Below, piece by piece: positions 19,001 to 26,083 of a stretch of DNA of 64,000 bases. The notes under the pieces are model-generated. The model was given only the letters and a program-made list of their open reading frames with translations. It searched no databases and was not told where the DNA came from. The stretch's first letter is position 1. The number at the start of each line of letters is the position of its first letter. This stretch comes from JAWKRB01 sp041389885 (GTDB taxonomy: Bacteria > Myxococcota_A > Polyangia > Polyangiales > Ga0077539), in contig JAWKRB010000008.1 of NCBI GenBank assembly GCA_041389885.1, forward strand, positions 186,001 to 250,000, written 5' to 3'. The position numbers and the translations under genes are program-made.

Positions 19001-19099
19001 CTCGCGTCGAGCACGCTCCTCGGGCTCTTTCTCCACCCCGCGCTGCTCTGGATGTTCCGCGTCGCCCCCGCCGCGCCGAAGCAGCCCGAGGAGCTCTGA
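16007..19099 (+). CDS. czcA: Heavy-metal RND efflux pump, CzcA-type (HME family)
   Basis: 1030 residues, full length for an RND pump. It has the usual order: first membrane helix, porter loop, helices 2-6, second porter loop, helices 8-12. The fourth membrane helix reads GAIDFGFLVDGPIVMLE, with two Asp and one Glu as in the DFGxxVDGAVVMxE motif of divalent-cation HME pumps such as CzcA, rather than the AxxxxAxxDAxxVMIE pattern of CusA. That points to Co/Zn/Cd export rather than Cu/Ag, as inference. Seven bases separate it from the adaptor gene. It uses the proton gradient to move cations from periplasm or cytoplasm to the outside. Confidence 0.9.
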   Translation: MLDAIVRKAIQHRLVVLLLAALVLVAGAVALRRLPIDAVPDLTNVQVQVLTDSPGLSAEEIERFVTRPVEMGLNGMPGLKEIRSITREGISTVTVIFDEHVDVWFARQLVMERLRAVEGEIPPGSGRPEMAPVSTGLGEIYQFVVRGSGHSPMQLRELLDWQIAPALRSVPGIIEVNAFGGAKKQVQVVVDPDRLAAHRVTLAQVMEALSRNNVNVGGGYIERGAEQFVVRGEGQYRSLDDVRAVVVTVGEGGTPVQVRHLAEVREGAALPQGVVTQDGRGEVVLGMALMLAGQNSRDVVTAVHARMAEVRRALPPGVSVQVVYDRKEFIDRTLSTVAKNLVEGAGLVGIVLLIFLGSIRGSVLVTLGIPFAMSLTLCGMLLTGVTGNLMSLGAIDFGFLVDGPIVMLEACIARLALHGVTEANARHSVVSAVRGVTRPVVFSVAIILLVYLPLLTLQDVEGKMFRPMAATMAMALGASLVFALVVFPAAAVTFLKPPKSAGHHGLLHRLTDPYRRAVRLALRWRAPLLAGAVALLLASMPVAGSLGADFVPRIDEGDIYVAIRRIPSIGISEARRLDLEAERVLRRFPEVVSTVATTGRAELAVDPVGMDNTDILVHLRPRSQWRTASDLDGLGEVMKRAIESEVPSTFVSISQPIEDKTNEMLSGSRADLVIYLAGDDLQTMNDIMSRVGRLMREIPGAGDVRVERNLGLPMINVRVDRERLARYGIHAEDALAAVQASHLGRSVGSIFEGARRYDLRVLLPPSERGVEALGRLLVGSRDGQLVPLSQVATLEEVDGVAQIGREGLRRRMRVEVNLRGRDLVSFVADARRVVEREVRLPQGYEFAWGGQFENFERARQRLALVVPAALTIILGMLMLMFRDLRSALAVFTGVPFALLGGIAALKLRGLSFSLPAAVGFIALCGIAVLNGVVMTTAILRRMEGGASRETAIVEGAGEVLQALVLTAMVAALGFAPMAVSESAGSEVQRPLASVVIGGLASSTLLGLFLHPALLWMFRVAPAAPKQPEEL

Positions 19100-19242
19100 C
19101 CGCCGCTCGCCCCCTCCCCCGCGCCGCTCGCGACCGCCCGCGGACCCTTCGCGCAAAAATCGCGCGGCGGCGGGGCAACCGGCGGGCCGGGCGTGGCATC
19201 TCCCGAGAGATCGCGCCCCCGCGCGCCTCGGAGACCACCGCC

Positions 19243-19548
19243 ATGCACGACCTCGCCGCTCTGCTCCTCGACGCCCGAATGGACATGACCCTCGCCGCCA
19301 TCGACGAGATCGCCCGCGCCGACGACCTCGCGGCCCACGAGAAGTCGCTGCGCCTCTCGCAGCTCTCGGCCTGCGCGCGGGGTCTCCCCTGCCCCGAGCT
19401 CGCCTTCGATCCTACCGCGCTTCGCCTCCGCGCCATCGCCGACGCGCTGCGCGACCGCCCCGTCGAGCGCGACGCGTGGAGGGCCCGGGTGCTCCGCGCC
19501 CTCGAGCGCGGCGCGGCGGGGACGCGGCGGCATGCGAGCGCCGCGTAG
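19243..19548 (+). CDS. Small hypothetical protein
   Basis: 101 residues from ATG 19243, with GGAG 8 bases upstream. It is helical and charged (LLLDARMDMTLAAIDEIAR, LAAHEKSLRLSQLSACARG), with a Cys/Pro motif SACARGLPCPELAF and a basic tail. No signal peptide or membrane helix. No family recognised. Base composition and codon use match the neighbours. The 143 bases between the pump and this gene contain a short dyad, ATCTC-ccga-GAGAT, at about 19199-19212, possibly an operator. Confidence 0.45.
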   Translation: MHDLAALLLDARMDMTLAAIDEIARADDLAAHEKSLRLSQLSACARGLPCPELAFDPTALRLRAIADALRDRPVERDAWRARVLRALERGAAGTRRHASAA

Positions 19549-19590
19549 CGCCGCGGGCGCGCGGGGTCGTGCGATCGTCGCGGCCCATGG

Positions 19591-19962
19591 ATGTTCGCGC
19601 CCCTGCGGCTGTTCGGCGTGGTCTACGGCCGCGCGGGCGAGCGCGCGCGGATGATGGCGGTGTCGGCGCTCGCGGTGATCGCGCCGCTGGCGCTCGAACG
19701 GCTCGGGGTGGGGGGCGAGTCGTACGGCTTCGTGCCCGAGGGGGTGCCGATCGTCCCGCGCACGCTCTCGCGGGAGCCCGTGCGCACCAGCGCCGCGCTG
19801 CTGGGGTCGTGCCTGGGCTTCATGACGTTCCCCGCGCTGCTGCTGGGGCGGCTGCGCGACGACCTGGCGAGCGCCGAGCGGCGCATCGCGCTGCAGGCGT
19901 GGCAGCTCCGGCAGCTCTTGGAGCTGCGCGCGCGACGACGCGCGGGTGCTGCGAGACGTTGA
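19591..19962 (+). pseudogene. Remnant of a membrane-anchored Ser/Thr kinase or related signalling protein
   Basis: 123 residues from ATG 19591. The part with two hydrophobic helices ends LRDDLASAERRIALQAWQLRQLL, which resembles the membrane segment and following linker of large myxobacterial Ser/Thr kinase/cyclase proteins, where RIRDALxxAERRLxLxxWQLRQLVPEEA is usual. No kinase or cyclase domain precedes or follows. After WQLRQLL the sequence turns into Arg/Ala repeats, where the expected PEEA continuation is missing. I read it as the remains of a larger gene; it could also be a short membrane protein in its own right. Confidence 0.45.
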
Positions 19963-20170
19963 CGTCGACGCGCTCCGGGCGGCGCTGCTCGGCGCGGTCC
20001 TCTCGCGCTCCGAGGCGCGCGGCAAGCCAATGGTGTTTCGCTTCGGCGAGGCCGGCGACCGCTGGCTGGGTCTGCGCCTCGGAATGACCGGCGAGCTCCT
20101 CGTCGCTCCGCCCGACCACGCGCCCGGGCGCCACGACGAGGATGCACGCGACCGCCGCGACTCGCCTTGA
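19946..20170 (+). pseudogene. Fragment resembling the N-terminal domain of Fpg/Nei DNA glycosylase
   Basis: 74 residues overlapping the kinase remnant in another frame. DVDVDALRAALLGAVLSR is followed by GKPMVFRFGEAGDRWLGLRLGMTGELL and then PPDHAPGRHD. This resembles formamidopyrimidine-DNA glycosylase: the GK-x-hydrophobic strand and the LGMTGxL motif are both recognisable. The catalytic N-terminal Pro-Glu, most of the beta-sandwich, the helix-two-turn-helix and the zinc finger are absent, and about 40 residues seem to be missing between the two matching pieces. It is best read as a deletion remnant and cannot be an active glycosylase. Confidence 0.45.
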
Positions 20171-20286
20171 TCGACCGCCGTCGGGAGGTGGAGCCCAGTC
20201 CGTCGGCGGCGTGCTCGACGGCGAGCGCGTTGTGGTCACGCTGCGCACCGCGATGCCTCGGTCGTATGTCCTTTCGTGACAGACCC

Positions 20287-21816
20287 TTACGAGCCGCCTG
20301 GGATGGGCACCAGCGCCTGCAGGGCGAGCTGATGAAACGTGAGACACAGCCCGTCGCGCACCGCGCGTACGTGGCGCTGCGGCCCGGCGGGTGCCTGGCG
20401 ATGCAACGCGGCCACGAGCGCTTCGGGTTCGAGCCCAGCGAGGCGCGCGCAGGCTACGTCGTGCACGTCGGGGGCGCTCTCGGGCGCCGCCGACGGCGCA
20501 CACTGTCCTCGGAGCCATGCGCGGGCCGTGTCGTCGTCGGTGGCGAAGCGTCCGTCGGCGAGGGCGTGGGCGAGGCGGCTCGGTCCCGGGTGGTCGATGC
20601 CCGCGAGGCCGCATGGGTCGGTCACCCGCCACGGCGAGGGCAACACCAGGTCGGGGCGCCCGTCTCGGTCGGCGTCGACCAGCGCGTCCACCTGTCGAAA
20701 CGCGGCAGCCGGGGGATAGGCCCGCACGGCGCCGCGGGCGACGGTGTACACCGCGCGGGTCTGGTCAGCGTGGCTCTCAAAGGCCCACCCGTCGTGCCGA
20801 ACGATCACCTCGGGCACAGCATCACCGTCGTAGTCATAGACGGCCTCCAGGGCGCTCCACTGGCTCCTGTGCCAATTGGCCTCCAGGGTGAAGGGCAGGG
20901 CAGTCGGCGCAGGGGAGGCCCCCAGCGGGCGCCACGACAGCGACTCTGTGGCGGCGATGCGAAGCTCGGCCTCGGTGTGAAACGTGAGCCCCTGCAGGGT
21001 GAGCGACCACAGCCCCTGTTGCGTGGCGAGACAATCCCGGTCGTCGGCGCTGCCGGGGAGCACGACCGGGTTGCCCTCGTCGCGCGCCTGGGCGGTCACC
21101 CAGGCATCGACCTGTCGACCGACGCGCGTGCGGTCCTGGCGCACCCGTGCACAACGCGGAGACTCGGGCGGCGCGTGCACTCGCCCCCCACGGTCGGCCG
21201 GGCGGTGCGCGAAGACGGGCCACGCCGGCGGCTCCAGGGGCTCCAGCCTCCGCGCGACCGCCAGCGTGCGCAGGGCCTCTTCCACCGCGGCCACCGCGTC
21301 GGCCGGAAACAACTCGACCGAGCTCCCCCGCACCGTAGCGCGTACGTAGGCGCGAGCCTCCTCCAACGACGCGCCCCATACACGACGGCAGTAGGCGTCG
21401 AGCAGGAGCGCCTCCAGGTAGGGCGCTCGACCGAGCTCGTCGACGGCATCGGCCGTGTCGTCGTAGGCGCGCACCGGCGGCGAAGCAGGGCACAGCGCCC
21501 GAAGGGCCGTACGCGCCACCGCGTCGTCGTGGGTGTAGCCCCCTCCCGGCAACGCGTGCGCGACCACCGCGGGGGGCATGTCTTGAAAGCCCGCCACCTC
21601 CCGATCGCCGACGCGCAACGGCGGAAACACCATCACCTGGTCGGCGAGGCCGTCACGGTCGACGTCCTCCATGCGTGTTGTGGCCTCAGACCATCGTGGT
21701 TCGACCTCGATTCGCGGTACGGCCGCCGCCACGGGCGACGCAGGGGGCGTCGTCGCGCGGGCGGCGCCACGCGCGGTGCAGGCCCCAAGCACGGTCACGA
21801 GCAGCAATGCACGCAT
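20287..21816 (-). CDS. Lipoprotein with FG-GAP/VCBS-like calcium-binding repeats
   Basis: 509 residues from ATG 21816, chosen because the lipoprotein signal MRALLLVTVLGAC begins there. At least three Asp-rich repeats of the DxDxDGxxD type are visible: VDRDGLADQVMVFPP near residue 50, YDYDGDAVPEVIVRHD near 350 and DADRDGRPDLVLPSP near 415. Such repeats bind calcium in FG-GAP/VCBS propeller blades and EF-hand-like loops. Between them lies a region with repeated Trp and several Cys. No catalytic motif was recognised. It is probably anchored to the outer membrane. Codon use is slightly less GC-biased than in the neighbouring core genes. Confidence 0.65.
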   Translation of the reverse strand: MRALLLVTVLGACTARGAARATTPPASPVAAAVPRIEVEPRWSEATTRMEDVDRDGLADQVMVFPPLRVGDREVAGFQDMPPAVVAHALPGGGYTHDDAVARTALRALCPASPPVRAYDDTADAVDELGRAPYLEALLLDAYCRRVWGASLEEARAYVRATVRGSSVELFPADAVAAVEEALRTLAVARRLEPLEPPAWPVFAHRPADRGGRVHAPPESPRCARVRQDRTRVGRQVDAWVTAQARDEGNPVVLPGSADDRDCLATQQGLWSLTLQGLTFHTEAELRIAATESLSWRPLGASPAPTALPFTLEANWHRSQWSALEAVYDYDGDAVPEVIVRHDGWAFESHADQTRAVYTVARGAVRAYPPAAAFRQVDALVDADRDGRPDLVLPSPWRVTDPCGLAGIDHPGPSRLAHALADGRFATDDDTARAWLRGQCAPSAAPESAPDVHDVACARLAGLEPEALVAALHRQAPAGPQRHVRAVRDGLCLTFHQLALQALVPIPGGS

Positions 21817-22361
21817 GAACGCCCCCAGACGATACGCCACGCCCACGTCTGGAGGGAAGCTGCGGCGACCCAACCCGTACGGCAGGGCGAGGCCTGACCT
21901 TCTTTGCGCGAGTGGGTTCACCGTCTGGATCGCGTGCGCAGGGATCGCGTGCGCAGCAGCGAACAAGCGCGTCTCATGCGTTGAGGCGAATGGGATTGTC
22001 TTGTCTCATGACAACGAATCAATCAACCCACCTCGTCTGAGATGGACCTCTTCCAAGGCTCAGAAGTCGTCTCGATCCTGGGGATGCACCCCGAAGCTTC
22101 GAGGGATCGCCGCGACGACTGGCGCTGGGGTTCGCAGCCCTGACGGTGCGCGGGATCGGTGCTCACCCCAGGCAACAATTGGGGTCACCCGGCTGGCGCC
22201 GGGTTGCAGTCAGACCCACTTAACATCAAGTAGTTTCAAGCATTTGCAGCCCGTCGAAGGACGGGCGACCTCCAATGGTTGCCTGGGGTGAGCACCGATC
22301 CCGCGCACCGGCAGGGCTGCGAACCCCAGCGCCGGGCATCGCGACCTTGAAAGGGATCGAG
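21817..22361. other. 545-base non-coding stretch with a lower-GC patch and a large inverted repeat
   Basis: No credible gene is present. 21817-22120 should contain the promoter of the minus-strand lipoprotein gene; a lower-GC patch at about 21960-22060 contains TCTCATGACAACGAATCAAT. 22121-22333 contains the inverted repeat described separately. The interval ends at the stop codon of the Uma2 gene. Confidence 0.6.
22121..22333. repeat. 62-bp inverted repeat with an 89-base AT-richer spacer, possible mobile-element remnant
   Basis: The arms 22121-22182 and 22272-22333 are reverse complements with two mismatches (60 of 62 identical): the left arm starts GGCGCTGGGGTTCGCAGCCC and the right arm ends GGGCTGCGAACCCCAGCGCC. 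The spacer carries GGGGTCACCC and CAGTCAGACCCACTTAA, short GGGTC-type motifs of the sort seen at ends of REP-like or REP-transposase-associated elements, and the AT-richer AACATCAAGTAGTTTCAAGC. No transposase gene is inside. A small non-autonomous element, an RNA hairpin and an inversion scar all fit. Confidence 0.75.
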
Positions 22362-22976
22362 CTACAGGCTCCAGAGCACGGCGAGGGGGATCTCAACATC
22401 CTCGAACGGCTCTGCGCGCATCCGCTCGTCGCCTTCGTAGGTCTCCAGGATGACGTAGCGCTTGCCTTCGAGCCGGTTCACCTCGACGGTATTGAGCGCG
22501 GGCGCGACGTACCACAGATGTCCGACGCCCTCCCGGCGGCAGATGCGCATCTTCTTCCCGCGGTCGCACGCTTCGGTGCGCGGCGAGAGCACTTCGCACA
22601 CCCAGTCCGGCGCGACGACGAGATGGCCTGCCGCATCGTCGTCGAGCGCGCCCTCGGGAAACCGTCCACGGCGCCAGCCCGCGAGATCTGGCACGACGAC
22701 GTCGGGCCCAGGTCCGAGGTGCAGCTCAGGTTCGATGAGAATCACCCAGGCGCCCGGCCCCTCGTCGTCGCTGCCGCCCCGATTCTTTCCGTCGAGCTTG
22801 CCAGAGAGCCGAATCGTGGCCATCGCGTGGCGCGGCCTGGGGCGCGGCCTGAGCGAGAGCTCGCCGTCGATGATCTCCGCGACCACCGTCTCCGGCGCGT
22901 TGAGGTAGCCCTGCACGACGTCGGGTCGCAGGTTGGGGAAGCGTGGATCGACCGCGTGCGCAGCGTCTCCGGGCAT
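22362..22976 (-). CDS. Uma2-family (DUF820) putative restriction endonuclease-like protein
   Basis: 204 residues. It shows the Uma2 pattern: EIIDGELSLRPRPRPRH near residue 34, PDLAGWRRGRFPE near 95, then PDWVCEVLSPRTEACDRGKK with the Asp/Glu/Lys of a PD-(D/E)xK nuclease fold, and GVGHLWYVAP. Uma2 proteins are common in cyanobacteria and myxobacteria in many copies; a nuclease fold is predicted but the biological role is not established. It sits alone beside the large inverted repeat, upstream of the disrupted monooxygenase region. Start ATG 22976. Confidence 0.85.
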   Translation of the reverse strand: MPGDAAHAVDPRFPNLRPDVVQGYLNAPETVVAEIIDGELSLRPRPRPRHAMATIRLSGKLDGKNRGGSDDEGPGAWVILIEPELHLGPGPDVVVPDLAGWRRGRFPEGALDDDAAGHLVVAPDWVCEVLSPRTEACDRGKKMRICRREGVGHLWYVAPALNTVEVNRLEGKRYVILETYEGDERMRAEPFEDVEIPLAVLWSL

Positions 22977-23167
22977 GAGGCGACGGTATCACACGGCGGC
23001 GAGGGCTCCATGCCGGCACCGTCGCGGCGTGCGGCGAAGCCGAGCCGAGCGCATCCGGGCAGCGACGACGTGGCGGGACGCGGGCGAGAGGGAGGGCGCT
23101 GAGCGGCGCGAGGTGGTGGGGCTCGTGATCACGCTGAAGCCCCTGGGAGACAAGGACTTCGCTTCGG

Positions 23168-23561
23168 TCACTGGTCGTTGTAGCGCCCGAGGAGCGTGAA
23201 GAGCTCGGTGCACGGCGCGCTCTGGTGGCTCACGCCGCCGTCGCGGGTCTCGCGCTGCACCATGGCCGCGGCCTCCCGCGGCGCGCGCCCGGCCCACTGC
23301 CAGGGGCTGTCGGTGAAGCCGAACCAGATGCACATCTCCTGGTCGCCGATGCCGTAGCCCACGGTCTGGGCGCGGGGGTTGTCGAAGGCGCAGGTGAGCC
23401 GCAGCGCGCGGGCGCCGGAGACGTCGACCGGGGGCGACATGGTGCGCGCCCAGGAGTCGCCCTGCCGCGCGTCGGTCTCGTAGAGCACGCGGCCGTCGGC
23501 GGCGCCGCCGAGGACCTCGACCCACATGCTGCTCCCGAGCGCGGGAAAGTGCGCGAGGCCG
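23168..23561 (-). pseudogene. Copper type II ascorbate-dependent monooxygenase, detached C-terminal fragment
   Basis: The minus strand encodes the last 130 residues of a PHM/DBH-like copper monooxygenase: MWVEVLGGAADGRVLYETD, then RLTCAFDNPRAQTVGYGIGD and QEMCIWFGF, ending CTELFTLLGRYNDQ and TGA at 23168. The C-x-DNP...GxxxxEMC pattern is the C-terminal copper-domain signature, including the Met copper ligand. The fragment has no start of its own; its upstream side joins IS66 sequence at 23562. It is nearly identical to the C-terminal part of the gene at 24775-25905 but free of its indels, so it is probably the original end of that gene. Confidence 0.75.
23184..23561. repeat. Direct repeat, copy 1 (378 bp) flanking the IS66 remnant
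   Basis: This segment recurs as 24775-25162 in the same orientation. Both begin CGCCCGAGGAGCGTGAAGAG and end GTGCGCGAGGCCG. The copies differ at roughly seven clusters of substitutions and small indels, with a net 10 extra bases in copy 2. They bracket the IS66 segment exactly. This is far longer than the 8-bp target duplication made by IS66 elements. Confidence 0.85.
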
Positions 23562-24767
23562 AAGCATCCGCGCCATCGGCGGCAGATGATCCCCGTCGAG
23601 AAGGTCGACCACCTCGAGGACCTTCGACCCTCCGAGTGCGGCCGCTGTGGGGAGGCGCTTGTGGGCGACGACCCCGAGCCTCTTCGGCACCAGGTCGTCG
23701 AGCTCGCCGAGGTGCTGCGGCGCGTGCACGAGTATCGCCTCCACCGACTCACCTGCCCCGGCTGCGCGGCGAGCACCCTCGCGTGCCTGCCCGAGGGAGT
23801 TCCCACGGGGTCCTTCGGTCCGCGACTGATCGCGTTAGTGTCACTGCTCTCTGGGCGCTACCGCATCAGCAAGCGTGCGGTGGCCGAGATGCTGCGCGAG
23901 GTGTTCGAGGTGGAAATGTCCACCGGCGCGGTGTGCAACAGCGAGCGCGAGGTCTCCAGGGCGATCGAGGAATCGGTCACCGAGGCCGTGGCGTACGTGC
24001 GCGAGCAGCCCGTGGTGCATGTCGACGAGACGAGCTGGCGCGAGGCCAGGAGACGCGCGTGGCTGTGGGTGATGGCGACGCTGAGCGTGACGTGCTTTCG
24101 CATCGACCCGCACCGCAGCACGGCGGCGGCCAAGGCGCTGATGGGCGAGGATTTCGCAGGCACCGCGGTGAGCGACCGCTACAGCGCGTACACCTGGATC
24201 TGCGACGGACGGCGGCAGTCGTGCTGGGCGCACCTGGACCGCGACTGGCAGCGGATGATCGACCGCGGCGGAGAGAGCGCAGAGGTGGGCGCCGCGCTGC
24301 GCAAGGCGACTGACACGTTGTTCCGCTGGTGGTATCGGGTACGAGACGGGACTCGCGACCGCGCGTGGTTGAAGAAGAAGGTGCGGGGACTGCGACGGGC
24401 GGTGAAAGCGGCGCTGGAGCGAGGGCGCACCTGCGGGCACCCGAAGACGGCGGGGACGTGCAACGAGATCCTGCGGCTGGAGGAGACGCTGTGGACCTTC
24501 GTTTGGATCGAGGGCGTGGAGCCGACGAACAACCTCGCCGAGCGGCAGATTCGACACGGAGTCATGTGGCGAAAGACGAGCTTTGGCACCGACACCGCGG
24601 AGGGTAGCCGCTTCGTCGAGAGAATCCTCACCGTTGTGATGTCGCTGCGCTCCCAGGGGCGCCGCATCCTAGACTTCCTGGTTCGGTCGCTACGCGCCGT
24701 GACGGGAGAGACGGAACGACCTTCACTGTTGCCGACGAGCACCCTCGCTCATGCAACAGCGGCGTGA
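23562..24767 (+). CDS. IS66-family transposase (TnpC), N-terminally truncated
   Basis: About 400 residues of the IS66 DDE transposase. The IS66 zinc finger begins at the junction (KHPRHRRQMIPVEKVDHL, then CGRCGEAL and CPGCAASTLAC). The catalytic core is intact: first Asp in VHVDETSW (codon 24024), second Asp in AVSDRYSAY (codon 24174), and Glu in EPTNNLAERQIRHGVM (codon 24540). About 80-100 residues normally found before the zinc finger are absent. The frame remains open upstream to ATG 23526 inside the monooxygenase antisense strand, and an internal ATG lies at 23586, but neither supplies the missing N-terminal helix. Transposition activity is doubtful. Confidence 0.85.
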   Translation, partial: KHPRHRRQMIPVEKVDHLEDLRPSECGRCGEALVGDDPEPLRHQVVELAEVLRRVHEYRLHRLTCPGCAASTLACLPEGVPTGSFGPRLIALVSLLSGRYRISKRAVAEMLREVFEVEMSTGAVCNSEREVSRAIEESVTEAVAYVREQPVVHVDETSWREARRRAWLWVMATLSVTCFRIDPHRSTAAAKALMGEDFAGTAVSDRYSAYTWICDGRRQSCWAHLDRDWQRMIDRGGESAEVGAALRKATDTLFRWWYRVRDGTRDRAWLKKKVRGLRRAVKAALERGRTCGHPKTAGTCNEILRLEETLWTFVWIEGVEPTNNLAERQIRHGVMWRKTSFGTDTAEGSRFVERILTVVMSLRSQGRRILDFLVRSLRAVTGETERPSLLPTSTLAHATAA

Positions 24768-24774
24768 ACGGTTA
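23562..24774 (+). mobile_element. IS66-family insertion element, 5'-truncated remnant
   Basis: 1213 bases between the two monooxygenase repeats, filled almost entirely by an IS66 transposase reading frame. The usual upstream IS66 accessory genes (tnpA/tnpB type), the N-terminal part of the transposase, and recognisable terminal inverted repeats are missing. Copy 1 of the host gene abuts the transposase zinc-finger region directly. The element is therefore partial, or the junction is an assembly error. Confidence 0.75.
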
Positions 24775-25162
24775 CGCCCGAGGAGCGTGAAGAGCTCGGT
24801 GCACGGCGCGCTCTGGTGGCTCACGCCGCCGTCGCGGGTCTCGCGCTGCACCATGGCCGCGGCCTCCGCAGCGCGCGCATCGCCCGGCCCACTGCCAGGG
24901 CTGTCGAACGAAGCCGAACCAGATGCACATCTCCTGGTCGCCGATGCCGTAGCCCACGGTCTGGGCACGCGGGGGTTGTCGAAGGCGCAGGTGAGCCGCA
25001 GCGCGCGGGCGCCGGAGACGTCGACCAGGAGGCGACATGGTGCGCGCCCAGGAGTCGCCCTGCCGCGCGTCCGGTCTCGTAGAGCACACGGTAGCGTCGG
25101 CGGCGCCGCCGAGGACCTCGACCCTCATGCTGCTCCCGAGCTCGTGAAAGTGCGCGAGGCCG
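24775..25162. repeat. Direct repeat, copy 2 (388 bp), indel-rich
   Basis: This copy matches 23184-23561 and is the version still joined to the N-terminal half of the monooxygenase gene. Differences cluster, for example CCTCCGCAGCGCGCGCATCG against CCTCCCGCGGCGCGCGCCCG and CTGGGCACGCGGGGG against CTGGGCGCGGGGG. Several change the reading frame. Confidence 0.8.
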
Positions 25163-25905
25163 TAGAAGAAGCGCATCGAGAGGGGCTGGCCCGTGAGCGA
25201 GCGCGCGCGCGCGTCGAGGGGGCACTCGACCTCGAATTCCGAGCGGCCCCGCGGCGGGATCGAGAGGGGGTTGTACTCGAGGTAGAAGGGCGAGAGCCGC
25301 GTCTGCACCTGCGAGCGGGGGATGGTCGTCGCGCGGAGCGTGAGCGACACGTCGCGCGCCATGGGCGAGGCGTTGAGGCGGTGCAGCGCGCCGATGATCC
25401 TCGCGTGCGGCGGGAGCACCACCGCGGTGCCCGGAGGGAACTGCTGCGTCTCGCGCTCCACCTGCGTGCTCTGCGCGAAGAACACGCCGCCGAGGTACGA
25501 CGCGACGCCCTGGTCGAAGTTGCGCGAGCGGCAGGGCCAGGTGCCGTCGGGACCGGGGTACTGCGTGTCGGGCACGAAGAACCAGTTGGAGTGGTGCATC
25601 CCGAGGGTCGCCTGCATCTCGACGGCGCTGAGGTACAGGGGCTCCTCGTTGTGCAGGGTCCATGACTCGCAGTCCGACGCGCGCTCGGAGCCCGGCGGCA
25701 TGGGCCAGGGCCCGGCGGTGTAGGTGAAGACCTGCGCCCGCGTGTCGGCGGGGCCGCGGTCCTCGACGACGGCGTCGGGGGTCGGAGGGGCGTCGGGCGC
25801 GGCGGAGGCATCCGCGGCGGACGCGTCAGGAGAGAGGGCGGGGGGCGCAGAGGCGCACGCGGCGACGGCCGCGCACAGCGCGAGGAGGCGGGTCTGTCGG
25901 TGCAT
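24775..25905 (-). pseudogene. Copper type II ascorbate-dependent monooxygenase lipoprotein, C-terminus disrupted
   Basis: ATG 25905 starts a lipoprotein (RLLALCAAVAAC, lipobox Cys) with an Asp/Ala/Pro linker. The N-terminal copper domain shows MHHSNWFFVPD and the His of RIIGALHRLNAS; the second domain begins with the HxH of GLAHFHELGSSMRVEV. These are the copper-ligand patterns of the PHM/DBH monooxygenase family, which hydroxylates C-H bonds using ascorbate. From about 25110 downwards the frame breaks repeatedly at small indels (compare GGAADATVCSTRPDARQ with GGAADGRVLYETDARQ in copy 1), and it then runs into IS66 sequence. The C-terminal Met ligand survives only out of frame or in the detached copy. 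Confidence 0.75.
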
Positions 25906-26083
25906 CTCGGAGACTCCCTGGGCGCCCCATGGGACTACGTGTGTCGCGTGAGCGTCAACCGGCGCCCCGACGCAGACCCTTGACCCGCCGGGCGCCTTCG
26001 CGCACCAATCGCCCAGGGAGAGCGCGCTGGATACCCAACACCCCCTCGCGGGGCTGCCCCCCGCCGACCCTGCTCAGCGGGCG

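Noticed and set aside
15977..19156. A 1059-residue open frame antisense to czcA
   Set aside because: It runs opposite a perfectly conserved RND pump, is composed of His/Arg/Glu-rich low-complexity sequence and has no domain. Long antisense frames are expected when the third codon base is almost always G or C.
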